Position numbers and translations under genes: made by a program. The notes under the pieces are model-generated. The model saw only the letters and a program-made list of their open reading frames with translations. It had not been told where the DNA came from and did not search any database. Source: JAEYZS01 sp964469265 (lineage in GTDB: Bacteria > Bdellovibrionota > Bdellovibrionia > Bdellovibrionales > JAEYZS01). From it: 36,104 nt of DNA. The stretch covers positions 1-36,104 of the forward strand of contig CAYXYF010000023.1 of the NCBI GenBank assembly GCA_964469265.1. The letters are read 5' to 3'. Shown piece after piece: positions 16,627-24,703 of the stretch (positions are counted from its first letter, which is position 1; every line of letters begins with the position of its first letter).

Positions 16627-17988
16627 TTGAAAAGCGTAAATCCTCTGACAAACGAAACCATAAAAACATTTGATGAACATAACGATGATCACGTTGAAAA
16701 GACTCTGCAAAACTCTGTTCGAGCATTCGAGTCTTGGAAAAAATTAAGCTATAAAGACCGTGCAACTTTATTTAACAAGCTTGCAGTTATTTTAAAATCA
16801 AAAGCAGACTCACTTTCAAAAATTATTACGGTTGAAATGGGTAAGCTTTTAACTGAATCAAAAGCTGAAGTCTTAAAATGCGCACAGGTTTGCGAATACT
16901 ATGCAAATCACTCCGAAGAATTTTTAGAAGATCAGATTATCGACACTGATGCGTCAAAGAGCTTTGTTACATTCCAACCACTTGGAACCATCTTAGCGAT
17001 CATGCCGTGGAACTTTCCATTCTGGCAGGTCTTTCGCTTTGCCGCGCCAACACTTATGGCAGGCAACGTGGCCATACTCAAACATGCCTCCAATGTTCCA
17101 CAATGTGCCCTTGCTATTGAAGGCTTGTTTCAAGAAGCTGGATTTCCGAAACATGTTTTTCAGACTGTGCTCATTCCTGGAGAAAGAGCCTCCAAACTTA
17201 TTGCAGATTCGAGGATTTCTGCAGTCACATTAACGGGCTCAACTGAGGCTGGAAAAGCTGTCGCTGCTGAAGCTGCAGCCCATCTTAAGAAATGTGTCTT
17301 AGAACTTGGAGGCAGCGACCCTTATATTATTTTAGAAGATGCTAATATGGAGACTGCTATAAAGGCTTGTGTTAAAAGCCGTTTACTTAATGCAGGTCAA
17401 AGTTGCATTTCAGCTAAGCGATTTATTGTGACAGCAAAACACTACGAGAAATTCAAAAGCGAAATGATAAGTCACTTCGAAGCTCAAAAAATGGGAGATC
17501 CGCAAAGTAGCGAAACCTCTCTTGCACCTTTAGCTCGAATGGACTTAAGAGATCAGCTGCACAAACAAGTCATGAATGCGGTTAAAGAAGGTGCTACCAT
17601 TGCCTGTGGCGGTAAGATGCCCGAGATGGAAGGGGCATTTTACGGACCCACGCTCCTTGAGAATGTAACACCTGATCACCAAGCTTTTTATGAAGAGTTT
17701 TTTGGGCCCGTTGGGATTTTATTTAAAGTAAAAAATGAAAAGGAAGCCATAGCCCTTGCTAATGCCACAAACTTTGGTTTGGGATCGGCGGTATTTACAC
17801 ACGACATTGAACGCGGAATTCAGATAGCTAAAAATGAACTCGCTTCGGGAAGCGCTTTTATAAATGCATTTGTGAAATCAGATCCGAGACTCCCTTTTGG
17901 CGGAATCAAAGAGAGCGGCTATGGCCGAGAGCTTTCACACTTTGGGATTTATGAATTCGTAAACATCAAAACAGTTTACGTGCAGTAG
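16627..17988 (+). CDS. sad: NAD(P)-dependent succinate semialdehyde dehydrogenase, Sad/YneI type
   Basis: 453 aa. The sequence closely follows the E. coli Sad pattern: PLGTILAIMPWNFPFWQVFR, CVLELGGSDPYI with the general-base Glu226, the nucleophile Cys260 in NAGQSCISAKRF, and the C-terminal GGIKESGYGRELSHFGIYEF. It should oxidise succinate semialdehyde to succinate in 4-aminobutyrate breakdown. Other short aldehydes are possible substrates. The TTG start is backed by an extended AAAGGAGGAGG. It is the last gene of the htpX run and converges with rimK, five bases between the stops. Confidence 0.92.
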   Translation: MKSVNPLTNETIKTFDEHNDDHVEKTLQNSVRAFESWKKLSYKDRATLFNKLAVILKSKADSLSKIITVEMGKLLTESKAEVLKCAQVCEYYANHSEEFLEDQIIDTDASKSFVTFQPLGTILAIMPWNFPFWQVFRFAAPTLMAGNVAILKHASNVPQCALAIEGLFQEAGFPKHVFQTVLIPGERASKLIADSRISAVTLTGSTEAGKAVAAEAAAHLKKCVLELGGSDPYIILEDANMETAIKACVKSRLLNAGQSCISAKRFIVTAKHYEKFKSEMISHFEAQKMGDPQSSETSLAPLARMDLRDQLHKQVMNAVKEGATIACGGKMPEMEGAFYGPTLLENVTPDHQAFYEEFFGPVGILFKVKNEKEAIALANATNFGLGSAVFTHDIERGIQIAKNELASGSAFINAFVKSDPRLPFGGIKESGYGRELSHFGIYEFVNIKTVYVQ

Positions 17989-18014
17989 AGGCGTTATCCT
18001 CTTCCTTTTGTTTT
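17987..18014 (+). terminator. Possible weak terminator after sad
   Basis: AGAGG (17987-17991) and CCTCT (17998-18002) form a short stem with a 6-base loop, followed by a T-rich tail with two TTTT runs. It overlaps the 3' end of rimK on the other strand. The stem is only five base pairs. Confidence 0.35.
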
Positions 18015-18899
18015 CGTTTTTCCAGGCTTTGCGTTCACCTCAATGTACTGAACAATAAGTGAAGCCACATCAATCCCAGTTGTTTTCTCAATGCCTTCTA
18101 GTCCTGGGGAAGAGTTAACCTCAAGCACCAATGGACCGCGCTTTGATCTTACAATATCAACTCCCGCTACATTAAGGCCCACGGCTTTTGCTGCACGAAC
18201 GGCAGTGTCGCGTTCACGCTTTGTTAAAACAACTGGCTCAGCAATACCACCTCGGTGCAAGTTGCTTCTAAACTCACCTTCTTTAGCCTTCCTCATCATA
18301 CTAGCCACAACCTTATCTCCGACGACAAAACATCTAATGTCAGCACCTTTAGACTCTGAGATATACTCCTGAACCAGTAAGTACTCATCCAGTTCGCGGA
18401 AAGCCTCAATCACACTTTCTGCCGCCTTACGAGTTTCAGCCAAGATCACTCCTTTACCTTGTGTCCCTTCAAGAAGCTTAATCACTAGTGGCGCACCGCC
18501 TACCATGTTCACGAGATCTTGGGTCATCTTTGTGACATGAGAAAACCCAGTAATCGGAAGTCCCACACCTTTCCTCGCTAAGATTTGTGATGCACGCAAT
18601 TTATCTCTAGAGCGCGAAATGGCAACGCTTTCATTGACGGAGTAGGTTCCACCCATTTCAAATTGCCGAACCACTGCTAAACCATAAAAAGTAATTGAAG
18701 CACCAATTCTGGGAATTATGGCATCAAAGTCGTTTAAGATCTGATCCATATAGTGAACAGAGTTCTTCTTAGATGTGATATTCATATAGCATTTTAATGG
18801 ATCAATCACCAAGGGCTCATGTCCACGGGCTGAAATCGCAGTAACAAGACTTTGCGTAGAATAGAGCCGTGGATTTCTTGACAAGATTCCAATTTTCAT
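17994..18899 (-). CDS. rimK: RimK-type ATP-grasp glutamate ligase
   Basis: 301 aa, matching E. coli RimK in length and from end to end. The start is MKIGILSRNPRLYSTQSL. The ATP-grasp core includes PLVIKLLEGTQGKGVIL, LVQEYI and the metal-binding EVNSSPGLEGIEKTTG. RimK adds glutamates to the C-terminus of ribosomal protein S6 and can make poly-alpha-glutamate. The C-terminus is lysine-rich. AAGG lies five bases before the ATG. It lies 21 bases downstream of a RimB-like protease gene, an arrangement known from pseudomonads. Confidence 0.94.
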   Translation of the reverse strand: MKIGILSRNPRLYSTQSLVTAISARGHEPLVIDPLKCYMNITSKKNSVHYMDQILNDFDAIIPRIGASITFYGLAVVRQFEMGGTYSVNESVAISRSRDKLRASQILARKGVGLPITGFSHVTKMTQDLVNMVGGAPLVIKLLEGTQGKGVILAETRKAAESVIEAFRELDEYLLVQEYISESKGADIRCFVVGDKVVASMMRKAKEGEFRSNLHRGGIAEPVVLTKRERDTAVRAAKAVGLNVAGVDIVRSKRGPLVLEVNSSPGLEGIEKTTGIDVASLIVQYIEVNAKPGKTKTKGRG

Positions 18900-18920
18900 A
18901 AGTACCTTTTTTCCAAATTT

Positions 18921-19376
18921 TTATTTTGTTTTCTCGGAAATCAAAAATGACTTTCCTGGATGAACGAGAAATCTTTTTTTAAGGGCCTCTCGACCCAATA
19001 ACATTCGAAAGCCCATGATATCTCGATTCACTAAGGTCAATTCGATTTCGTAGGGCTCGAACTTTCCAACTTTCAGCAACGTCTTAATGACAGGGCGTTT
19101 TGTTAAGTGGCCAGTTGAGCTTCGGACATTTCTTATATCATATAGATCTTCAACAACATGAACTTTTTTAAGTTTGTTGCCTTTATAGGGGTAGATGGTA
19201 AAGCTTACTTTCTTTTTTCCCGCTCTTGTGAAAGTAACAATATTTTCTGCATGAAGAGCAGAGGTCGTAGCACCCGTATCCACCTTAACTTGAATGCCTT
19301 TTATTTTATAAAGCGGAAAATCAACGGACTCTCTCCATCCTATCTGCTCTCTTTTTAAACGTGGCTCACTCTTCAT
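18921..19376 (-). CDS. RimB-like retropepsin-type protease
   Basis: 151 aa of the family annotated as ATP-dependent zinc protease or RimB-like. The diagnostic segment is KVDTGATTSALHA, with the DTGA active-site triad (33-36) of retropepsin-like folds, followed by the conserved LVNRDIMGFRMLLGREAL. In Pseudomonas, RimB is encoded with RimK and modulates S6 glutamylation. Here it precedes rimK by 21 bases in one transcript. No ribosome-binding site is visible before ATG 19376. A TAATAT at 19389-19384 lies seven bases upstream, so the mRNA could be leaderless. I found no convincing -35. Confidence 0.88.
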   Translation of the reverse strand: MKSEPRLKREQIGWRESVDFPLYKIKGIQVKVDTGATTSALHAENIVTFTRAGKKKVSFTIYPYKGNKLKKVHVVEDLYDIRNVRSSTGHLTKRPVIKTLLKVGKFEPYEIELTLVNRDIMGFRMLLGREALKKRFLVHPGKSFLISEKTK

Positions 19377-19388
19377 AGATACTATATT

Positions 19389-19431
19389 AAATGAGGCTTC
19401 AGCGTTTTCACACCAAAAAGAAGCCTCATTT
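19389..19431 (-). terminator. Perfect 12-bp inverted repeat between protease gene and rimB
   Basis: AAATGAGGCTTC (19389-19400) and GAAGCCTCATTT (19420-19431) pair perfectly around 19 bases. It lies just downstream of the subtilisin-like gene on this strand and probably terminates it. The U-tract is short: the stem's own TTT, then AATATAG. Confidence 0.6.
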
Positions 19432-19442
19432 CGTATAGATTT

Positions 19443-21143
19443 TTAGTCGGCAATTAGCGCCCGGTAGGCATCAACAATACCGCCCGTGATTGATAGGGTC
19501 TCAAAGGGAACAGAGATAGTATGATTACTCGGCAAACGCACCGAAAGTCCAGCTCGGCTCCGACTTCTGGTCATCATAAGCTCTTTGACGTCTTTTGCAG
19601 AAAGTTCGGGGTGCTCTGACAAGATCAGGGCAGCAACCCCTGCGGCAGAAGGACATGCCATACTTGTTCCGCTAAAGATGGCGTACCTATTATTTGGTAT
19701 TGTAGAATTTAAATTCACTCCCGGTGCAAAAATATCAACACTGTTTTGACCAAAGTTCGTAAATGTTGCAGTCAAAGTTCTATCGTTATATTGGCTTGAA
19801 GCTCCGATATCCATAAAACTCGAAAGCTGGCCGATCACTCTTCCGTCTTCATCATATATATTTCTTGATGGAAAGCGGTCTTCTAAATCTCTGTTAGAAG
19901 ATTCATTTCCCGCGGCATGAAGAATCAATAAACCTTTCTCTTCGGCATATTTAAACGCTTCGCTCACCTCTTTTTTGTTTGGTGAATAAGATTTTCCAAA
20001 GCTCATATTGATGATGTGTGCGCCATTGTCCGCGGCATAGCGAACGGCAAGGGCAATATCTTTGTCGCGCTCATCGCCGTTGGGAACCGCTCTTAGAGCC
20101 ATAATTTTTACATTATCTGCAATACCTCGGATACCTAGATTATTATGTCTGTTAGCAGCTATAATTCCTGCAACATGGGTTCCGTGATCTGCGCCCACTC
20201 CAATGACATCATTATTCCCATAACCGACATCAGAAAAATCCTCTGGGTTATCTTTTACAATTTCAGCTCGGGGATTAAAGGATTCATTATAGTAATAATC
20301 TAAATCACTCTGATAATACTCTTGAAGCCTTCGAAGCCTTGCGACGGACGACGTCCCAGACTCGTTAAAGGCTGCAATAATCTCGGTTTTTGCATCAGCT
20401 TGGGCTTGGGTTTGAGTCACGGCGAACTTTACGGAGTCTAAGGTCATCTCATCAAAAGGAATAATATAGACTTCTTTAAAGACTTTATAAGCAGCTTCTA
20501 ATCTACGACTAATGTTTCCATAAAGGTTTAGAGCATACTCCGCATTTGCACGTTCGAAACTGACTTCATTTGAAAGTTTATCTAAATAAACTTTTTCTGA
20601 CTTAGAAAGTGCCATTCCTTGATCTTCAAGGAACTTTTTTCGAGCTTTCATTTTAACAAGTTCGCGCGTGACCTCTAAAGTTTCCGCATCAATGTGAATT
20701 GGTTTTCCGTTATCGTCGTATCCACCCAAATAATTCCAACCATAAATGTCATCAATATAACCATTGCTGTCGTCGTCGATACCATTTGCAGGAATTTCAT
20801 TCGGATTTATCCAAATTTTTCCCTTTAAGTCCTCATGGTAAATATCGACACCCGAGTCAATGACTGCAACCACAACCTCATTGGCTTGTTTTAAATGAAG
20901 CTCATTGTAAGTCTTATCTGCAGCGGTGCCTTCAGCGTTATCGTTTTCTGGATCTTTTGTGAACCAGTTTTCAAGCTCTCTTTCTTGAAAGAAAGATTGC
21001 ATTGCATAGTCTGAAGAAAATATCTGCACTGGAACGTGATTTTTAGGATGCTCTTTTTCAGAAAGCTCACTGATAGGTTTGTGTGCAGGTTTTGTGCAAC
21101 CCATTGCACTCACAAGCAGAAGCCCTAATAAAAGTCGCGCCAT
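19443..21143 (-). CDS. Subtilisin-like (S8) serine protease lipoprotein with long insertion
   Basis: 566 aa. A lipoprotein signal ends at Cys16 (VSAMGC). The catalytic triad is intact: Asp96 in VIDSGVD, His320 in DHGTHVAGI and Ser494 in SGTSMACPSAAG, with the oxyanion Asn413 in AAGNES. Asp and His are 224 residues apart, against about 32 in subtilisin. The intervening block includes an acidic, calcium-site-like stretch (GIDDDSNGYIDD) and a long helical segment (about 160-290). It is expected to be tethered to a membrane facing the periplasm or outside. GGGAGGG precedes the ATG. The gene stands alone between two terminator-like hairpins. Confidence 0.93.
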   Translation of the reverse strand: MARLLLGLLLVSAMGCTKPAHKPISELSEKEHPKNHVPVQIFSSDYAMQSFFQERELENWFTKDPENDNAEGTAADKTYNELHLKQANEVVVAVIDSGVDIYHEDLKGKIWINPNEIPANGIDDDSNGYIDDIYGWNYLGGYDDNGKPIHIDAETLEVTRELVKMKARKKFLEDQGMALSKSEKVYLDKLSNEVSFERANAEYALNLYGNISRRLEAAYKVFKEVYIIPFDEMTLDSVKFAVTQTQAQADAKTEIIAAFNESGTSSVARLRRLQEYYQSDLDYYYNESFNPRAEIVKDNPEDFSDVGYGNNDVIGVGADHGTHVAGIIAANRHNNLGIRGIADNVKIMALRAVPNGDERDKDIALAVRYAADNGAHIINMSFGKSYSPNKKEVSEAFKYAEEKGLLILHAAGNESSNRDLEDRFPSRNIYDEDGRVIGQLSSFMDIGASSQYNDRTLTATFTNFGQNSVDIFAPGVNLNSTIPNNRYAIFSGTSMACPSAAGVAALILSEHPELSAKDVKELMMTRSRSRAGLSVRLPSNHTISVPFETLSITGGIVDAYRALIAD

Positions 21144-21225
21144 TGATCCCTCCCCCGAAAATAGTTTTTGGATTCGATGAATATATAAAGCAAACGACGT
21201 GCCGAATATTTTGTCACCAGTGATT

Positions 21226-21255
21226 AGAAAAGAAACGAGCCTAAGGTCTAGGCTC
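21226..21255 (-). terminator. Terminator after the two-component operon
   Basis: GAGCCTA/TAGGCTC arms (21237-21243 and 21249-21255), 5-base loop. On this strand it is followed by the T-rich GTTTCTTTTC and starts 17 bases past the kinase stop. Confidence 0.65.
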
Positions 21256-21271
21256 AGGATGTCGAAACGCT

Positions 21272-22627
21272 TTAAAGATGAACTGTAACCCGCGTACCGT
21301 GATCGGTGGAGTTAATATCTAACTTCCAATCATATCTTTTAGAAATGGCAGCCACCCAGGCTAAGCCCAAACCAGTGCCCTTTTGACCCTCAGAGTTTTC
21401 GCCAATATTAAAAGGCGTTCCCATTTTGTCCAAAACTTTTTCTGGAATTCCACTGCCCATGTCAGAAACAGTGATACGATTTTCAACGAAGTTTAAAATG
21501 ACATTGCGATCTTCGGGTGAGTATTTCAGCGCGTTCGTAACTAGGTTTAGAACTAAATGTTCCAAGTCATGGTGGTTTGCAAAAACCGTATGATCACTTG
21601 AACCCTCGACACAAATGCGGTCACCTGACATTGTTCGAAGAGATCTATCAATTTGATCTGCAAACTTATCCAGCTTGATAGCATAAATATCGGTTTTTGA
21701 CTGTGGTGTATTTAGGTTTTCTGAGTACTCAAGATATCTATGAACGAAGTCCGCTAAGCGATCAATATCGTGATGAATCTGCTGGAGCATCTCGGGGTTA
21801 CCGACGTTTTTTAATTGTGCAACTGAGTTTTTAATTACGCTGAGTGGCGTGTTTACTTCGTGTGCTAAACGCGCCGAGTGGCTGCGATTGATCTCAAAGG
21901 CCAGTTGAAGTTGCGTTAAAAGGTTTTGGACCGAGGTAATCAGCGTTGAAAACTCGTCGTTTTTAAATGCAAAGTAATGCTTTGATTTTTTAAAGCTTGT
22001 ATCCCAAGTCGCAGAATTAAAGTTTGATGGGCTTAACTGATTTGTTATGACGTTAAGATCCTCAGCCAAACGCCTCATTGGAGAAAATAGCCGCGTTGAA
22101 AGAACATAGGATAAAACGGCAGAAATTATAACCAAGAGAATAAAGTAAGTGATGTGATTTTTTGTATAGAAAAACGCTGACAGGTTTTGCTCGTTGACAA
22201 AAGTTCCGATTTGCAAAGTTCTTTGTACCTCTGGAATTTTTTTTGTATATAACCGAACGAGGTTGCCATCATGTTTTGTAAATTGCCACTCAACCTCATT
22301 AGACGGCGTAAACCCCAACCTCTTTGCATTGACGTTCTTATATAAAACTCCACCGCGGTTGTTCTTGATCATCAGAACAAGTCCTAAATGGTATCCGCCT
22401 AAGATCTCCTGGATTTGCTCCTCGGCTTCATCAAGTTCTGCGAAATCTCTTGTGATAAGGGTTGAACGCGCTAGTAAACTTGCATAGGACTCAATTTGCC
22501 CGTCAATAAGATGCATTCTTTCTGAATTGATAAAGCTTGAGTAAATCAAACTACTCACTATTAACGTTAAAACAAATGTCGCCCAAAGAGTGAGAAAGAT
22601 TTTATACTTCAATCCAATATCCAACAT
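21272..22627 (-). CDS. Membrane sensor histidine kinase
   Basis: About 451 aa from ATG 22627. The first membrane span is near residues 7-30. A periplasmic sensor part of roughly 130 residues follows, then a second span (ITYFILLVIISAVLSYVL), a HAMP-like linker, and the H-box HSARLAHEVNTPLSV with the phosphorylated His. The ATPase domain has LVLNLVTNALKYSPED (N box), VSDMGSGIP (G1) and GQKGTGLGLAW (G2). The frame opens further upstream (to 22669). I prefer ATG 22627, which overlaps the regulator gene by 26 bases, though no strong ribosome-binding site decides it. The signal is unknown. Confidence 0.92.
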   Translation of the reverse strand: MLDIGLKYKIFLTLWATFVLTLIVSSLIYSSFINSERMHLIDGQIESYASLLARSTLITRDFAELDEAEEQIQEILGGYHLGLVLMIKNNRGGVLYKNVNAKRLGFTPSNEVEWQFTKHDGNLVRLYTKKIPEVQRTLQIGTFVNEQNLSAFFYTKNHITYFILLVIISAVLSYVLSTRLFSPMRRLAEDLNVITNQLSPSNFNSATWDTSFKKSKHYFAFKNDEFSTLITSVQNLLTQLQLAFEINRSHSARLAHEVNTPLSVIKNSVAQLKNVGNPEMLQQIHHDIDRLADFVHRYLEYSENLNTPQSKTDIYAIKLDKFADQIDRSLRTMSGDRICVEGSSDHTVFANHHDLEHLVLNLVTNALKYSPEDRNVILNFVENRITVSDMGSGIPEKVLDKMGTPFNIGENSEGQKGTGLGLAWVAAISKRYDWKLDINSTDHGTRVTVHL

Positions 22628-23270
22628 TGCGCTTAGAAAGTATTTGAACACTTGCTCCGATGGCCTCAAGCTTCTTTCTAAGATTTTTTATTGTCACTTC
22701 GACGACATTAGACTCAACATCAGCTTGAATATTCCAAATCATGCTGAGAAGTTGATAACGGTTAAAAACCTTCGTAGGTGTTCTAAGAAGCGCAATTAAA
22801 AGTTGGTATTCTTTCTTCGATAATTCCAAGGTCTTTCCGTCGACTTCAATGCTATGATTAAATAAGTTTAAAGTTAAATTGCCGTAGGTTTGTTCAGGCT
22901 CACTTGAAGTGCTTCGTAAAACAGCACGCAACCGCGCAGACAATTCTTCAATAGAAAAAGGCTTTGATACATAGTCATCTGCGCCAACATCCAAAACCTT
23001 ACTTTTTTCAGTCGGTCCCCCGATAGCAGAAAGTACAATGATCTTGCTATTTTTAAATCGTCCTTTGATTGTGGGGACATGATCTGCAGAGTCTGTTCCG
23101 CCGATAAGCCTATCAAGAATAATAGCCTGAGGTTGATAATTGGAATCGGTGAGCACTTGATTTAAGCCGTCCATTGTTGAAACTGAGCGTACGTTATAAC
23201 CTTCATTACTAAACGAGCTGGACAAAAATTTATTTAGTGAAGATTCGTCCTCAACGACCAATAAGTTCAT
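22602..23270 (-). CDS. OmpR-family response regulator
   Basis: 222 aa. The receiver domain has the acidic pocket EDE (residues 7-9), phospho-acceptor Asp53 (IILDR) and the KPF switch lysine. A winged-helix DNA-binding domain follows (about 125-222; KEYQLLIALL, VVEVTIKNLRKKL and GYWIEV are typical). ATG 23270 has GAGGAG five bases upstream. A TTG directly before it is less likely. It overlaps its kinase partner, so translation is probably coupled. I found no confident promoter in 23271-23385 and no operator that would reveal targets. Confidence 0.94.
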   Translation of the reverse strand: MNLLVVEDESSLNKFLSSSFSNEGYNVRSVSTMDGLNQVLTDSNYQPQAIILDRLIGGTDSADHVPTIKGRFKNSKIIVLSAIGGPTEKSKVLDVGADDYVSKPFSIEELSARLRAVLRSTSSEPEQTYGNLTLNLFNHSIEVDGKTLELSKKEYQLLIALLRTPTKVFNRYQLLSMIWNIQADVESNVVEVTIKNLRKKLEAIGASVQILSKRNVGYWIEV

Positions 23271-23385
23271 CAATTCTCCTCATACTTAGGCGATCTGCCT
23301 GTGATCCTAAGAAATTTATTGGATGTTCAAAACCGAAGCAAGCACCACATTTAGAATAGGTGCAAATACCCCTTAAAATAAATAT

Positions 23386-23411
23386 GGCGCGCAACCCTTC
23401 GGTAACGCGCC
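23386..23411 (-). terminator. Terminator of the 65-aa exported protein gene
   Basis: GGCGCG/CGCGCC arms (23386-23391 and 23406-23411) enclose a second short ACC/GGT stem. On this strand the T-rich ATATTTATTTT follows. Confidence 0.65.
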
Positions 23412-23445
23412 CCGATAGCCCAAAGCTATTCCTATAAAAATCGGT

Positions 23446-23643
23446 CTATTTTGTCTGTCTAGCAGCTGGTGCTGTCGCAGCTGGCTTTCCAGCAAGACGG
23501 GCTTCGCAATCTGCTTTTTGTTTTTGATCTTTGATTTGTGAGCAGTCTTGAGCCGCTACTGGAGCCTTAGTTGCTTTATGGTTATCTGCGTTTGCAACAA
23601 CTGCAAAGCCTGCGATAATAGCAAGCGATAATAGAATTTTCAT
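23446..23643 (-). CDS. Small exported two-cysteine protein, unknown
   Basis: 65 aa. A clear signal peptide (residues 1-19, cleavage after VANA) leaves a mature peptide of about 46 residues. It is Ala/Lys/Gln-rich, with Cys34 and Cys46 flanking a charged helix (CSQIKDQKQKADC) that could be closed by a disulfide. AGGAGG sits close to the ATG, and a promoter, a structured leader and its own terminator surround it, so it looks like a strongly expressed single gene. I do not recognise the family. It stands next to the two-component operon, but nothing shows a functional link. Confidence 0.8.
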   Translation of the reverse strand: MKILLSLAIIAGFAVVANADNHKATKAPVAAQDCSQIKDQKQKADCEARLAGKPAATAPAARQTK

Positions 23644-23665
23644 ATATTCCTCCTTTAGGAATGAT

Positions 23666-23683
23666 TAACAACGGACGTTGTTA
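23666..23683 (-). promoter_or_regulatory. 18-bp dyad at predicted transcript start
   Basis: TAACAACG and CGTTGTTA are perfect 8-bp arms around two bases. An outer TTAGGA/TCCTAA pair (23655-23660 and 23685-23690) could extend it. It begins at the predicted start site and ends just before the ribosome-binding site. It may be a 5' stabilising hairpin or an operator. Confidence 0.6.
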
Positions 23684-23689
23684 GTCCTA

Positions 23690-23718
23690 ATGGTAGGGTT
23701 TTACGCTCAAGACGTAAA
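23690..23718 (-). promoter_or_regulatory. Predicted promoter of the 65-aa protein gene
   Basis: TTTACG (23718-23713) and TACCAT (23695-23690), 17 bp apart, each match four of six consensus bases. The -35 hexamer is one arm of a TTTACG-N7-CGTAAA dyad (23700-23718), a possible operator. Confidence 0.4.
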
Positions 23719-23795
23719 CGGAATCATCTTAATTTTTTTTTCACTCTTAAAGTGAAAACTTTTTTATTCAAGGCCCGCTTATAATGGCTATAAAT

Positions 23796-23823
23796 AAAAA
23801 AAGGAGCTCAAAGCTCCTTTTTT
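23796..23823 (-). terminator. Bidirectional terminator
   Basis: AAGGAGCT/AGCTCCTT with a 3-base loop, flanked by seven A (23796-23802) on one side and six T (23818-23823) on the other. It lies directly downstream of the 60-aa gene on this strand. Confidence 0.85.
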
Positions 23824-23828
23824 AAAGT

Positions 23829-24011
23829 TTATCTTTTAAAGTCACCAGCAAACTTTGCCATCAAACATTGTGCCTCAAAGGAGTCGGCATCATAGATGCT
23901 ATCGACAAACCGTCGACTCTGCTTTCCTTTTAGTATCTTAACTAATCTAGTTCTGAAAAACAAAAAAACTCTTCCCTCTTTACCCTTGTGAAATGAGAAC
24001 TCACTACTCAT
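23829..24011 (-). CDS. Small basic protein, unknown
   Basis: 60 aa from ATG 24011. AAGGGG lies five bases upstream and a strong terminator follows the stop, so I believe it is translated. It has no signal peptide or membrane span. The middle is basic (RTRLVKILKGKQSRRF), and the C-terminus reads EAQCLMAKFAGDFKR. That ending resembles small proteins I have seen annotated as hypothetical in other Proteobacteria-like genomes, with a terminal pattern near LMA-x-x-x-G-x-FKR. This is memory, not a search. No function is assigned. Confidence 0.6.
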   Translation of the reverse strand: MSSEFSFHKGKEGRVFLFFRTRLVKILKGKQSRRFVDSIYDADSFEAQCLMAKFAGDFKR

Positions 24012-24318
24012 CAATACCCCTTATACATTCGGCTTATTAGTAAAGCCTGAAGTAAAAATATAAAATTGATAGTTGGAAAAATTAGAACGTTTGATTTGGC
24101 TTGAACTTGCTGCCACACCTCCCTTGATAGAAAGCTTTAGTGACACCTTTATTACATCTAACTTCTTATCGGATTTGAAGCTGATTTTTGAAAACTGGAC
24201 CCATGAAGATTTCCTGACATTTTCCAAATATCAGATAAGGGGAATAGAATTAAAATATCAGATTAAGGATGGGAATACGATAAACACAACTTATAGTAGC
24301 ATTAAATAAAAGTTATGG
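24012..24318. other. Intergenic stretch without a confident gene
   Basis: AT-rich. Two overlapping weak frames exist: TTG 24073-24309 (+, 78 aa) and TTG 24227-24021 (-, 68 aa). Neither has a ribosome-binding site. It contains an imperfect direct repeat beginning ATATCAGAT (24228-24246 and 24255-24277). Confidence 0.5.
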
Positions 24319-24702
24319 TCATCCGTTACCTGCGGAATTGTTAAACTCAATAAAAGTCTTTATCTTTTTTTGATCTTCTAAAGAGAAAGTCTTTAAAACT
24401 TCATTGAACTCTTTCGGATTAATCGCTTTGATTGAGCCAGCAAATCCATAAGGAGCGTCGGACATATCATGGCGAGCGTATAGTAAACATAGTTCCAATA
24501 GCTCTTTCACAGATGGAGCCGTTGCCTTTTGCTCAATCAAATAGTTTAACTTGTTGTAAGCAGCGCTAATATCTTTGTTCGAGAGTCTCTCTTTTTGAAG
24601 CTGGTTTTTTAACTCTGTTGCCACTTTATTGTTTTGGGCAAATCCTATTGCTGAGAAAAACATAATACAAATTGCTGCAAAGAGTGTGAGTTGTTTTTTC
24701 AT
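24319..24702 (-). CDS. Small exported helical protein, possible partner of the upstream hydrolase
   Basis: 127 aa from ATG 24702. The signal peptide (residues 1-22, cleavage near GFAQ) predicts a periplasmic or secreted protein of about 105 residues, apparently all helical (ELKNQLQKERLSNKDIS, VKELLELCLLYARHD, FNEVLKTFSLEDQKKI). It has one mature cysteine. AGGAGA lies inside the end of the previous gene, and the start is separated from that gene's stop by a single base, so translation is coupled. The architecture (hydrolase followed directly by a small exported helical protein) is that of effector-immunity pairs such as Tae4-Tai4. No sequence relation is claimed. A longer frame exists up to 24777, but this start has the ribosome-binding site and signal peptide. 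Confidence 0.75.
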   Translation of the reverse strand: MKKQLTLFAAICIMFFSAIGFAQNNKVATELKNQLQKERLSNKDISAAYNKLNYLIEQKATAPSVKELLELCLLYARHDMSDAPYGFAGSIKAINPKEFNEVLKTFSLEDQKKIKTFIEFNNSAGNG

Positions 24703-24703
24703 A

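Noticed and set aside
24021..24227. 68-codon minus-strand frame starting TTG
   Set aside because: No ribosome-binding site and low-complexity Ser/Lys content.
24073..24309. 78-codon plus-strand frame starting TTG
   Set aside because: The TTG follows directly after a stop codon, no ribosome-binding site is present, and an opposite-strand frame overlaps it. The repeated KYQI is noted but is not enough to call a gene.
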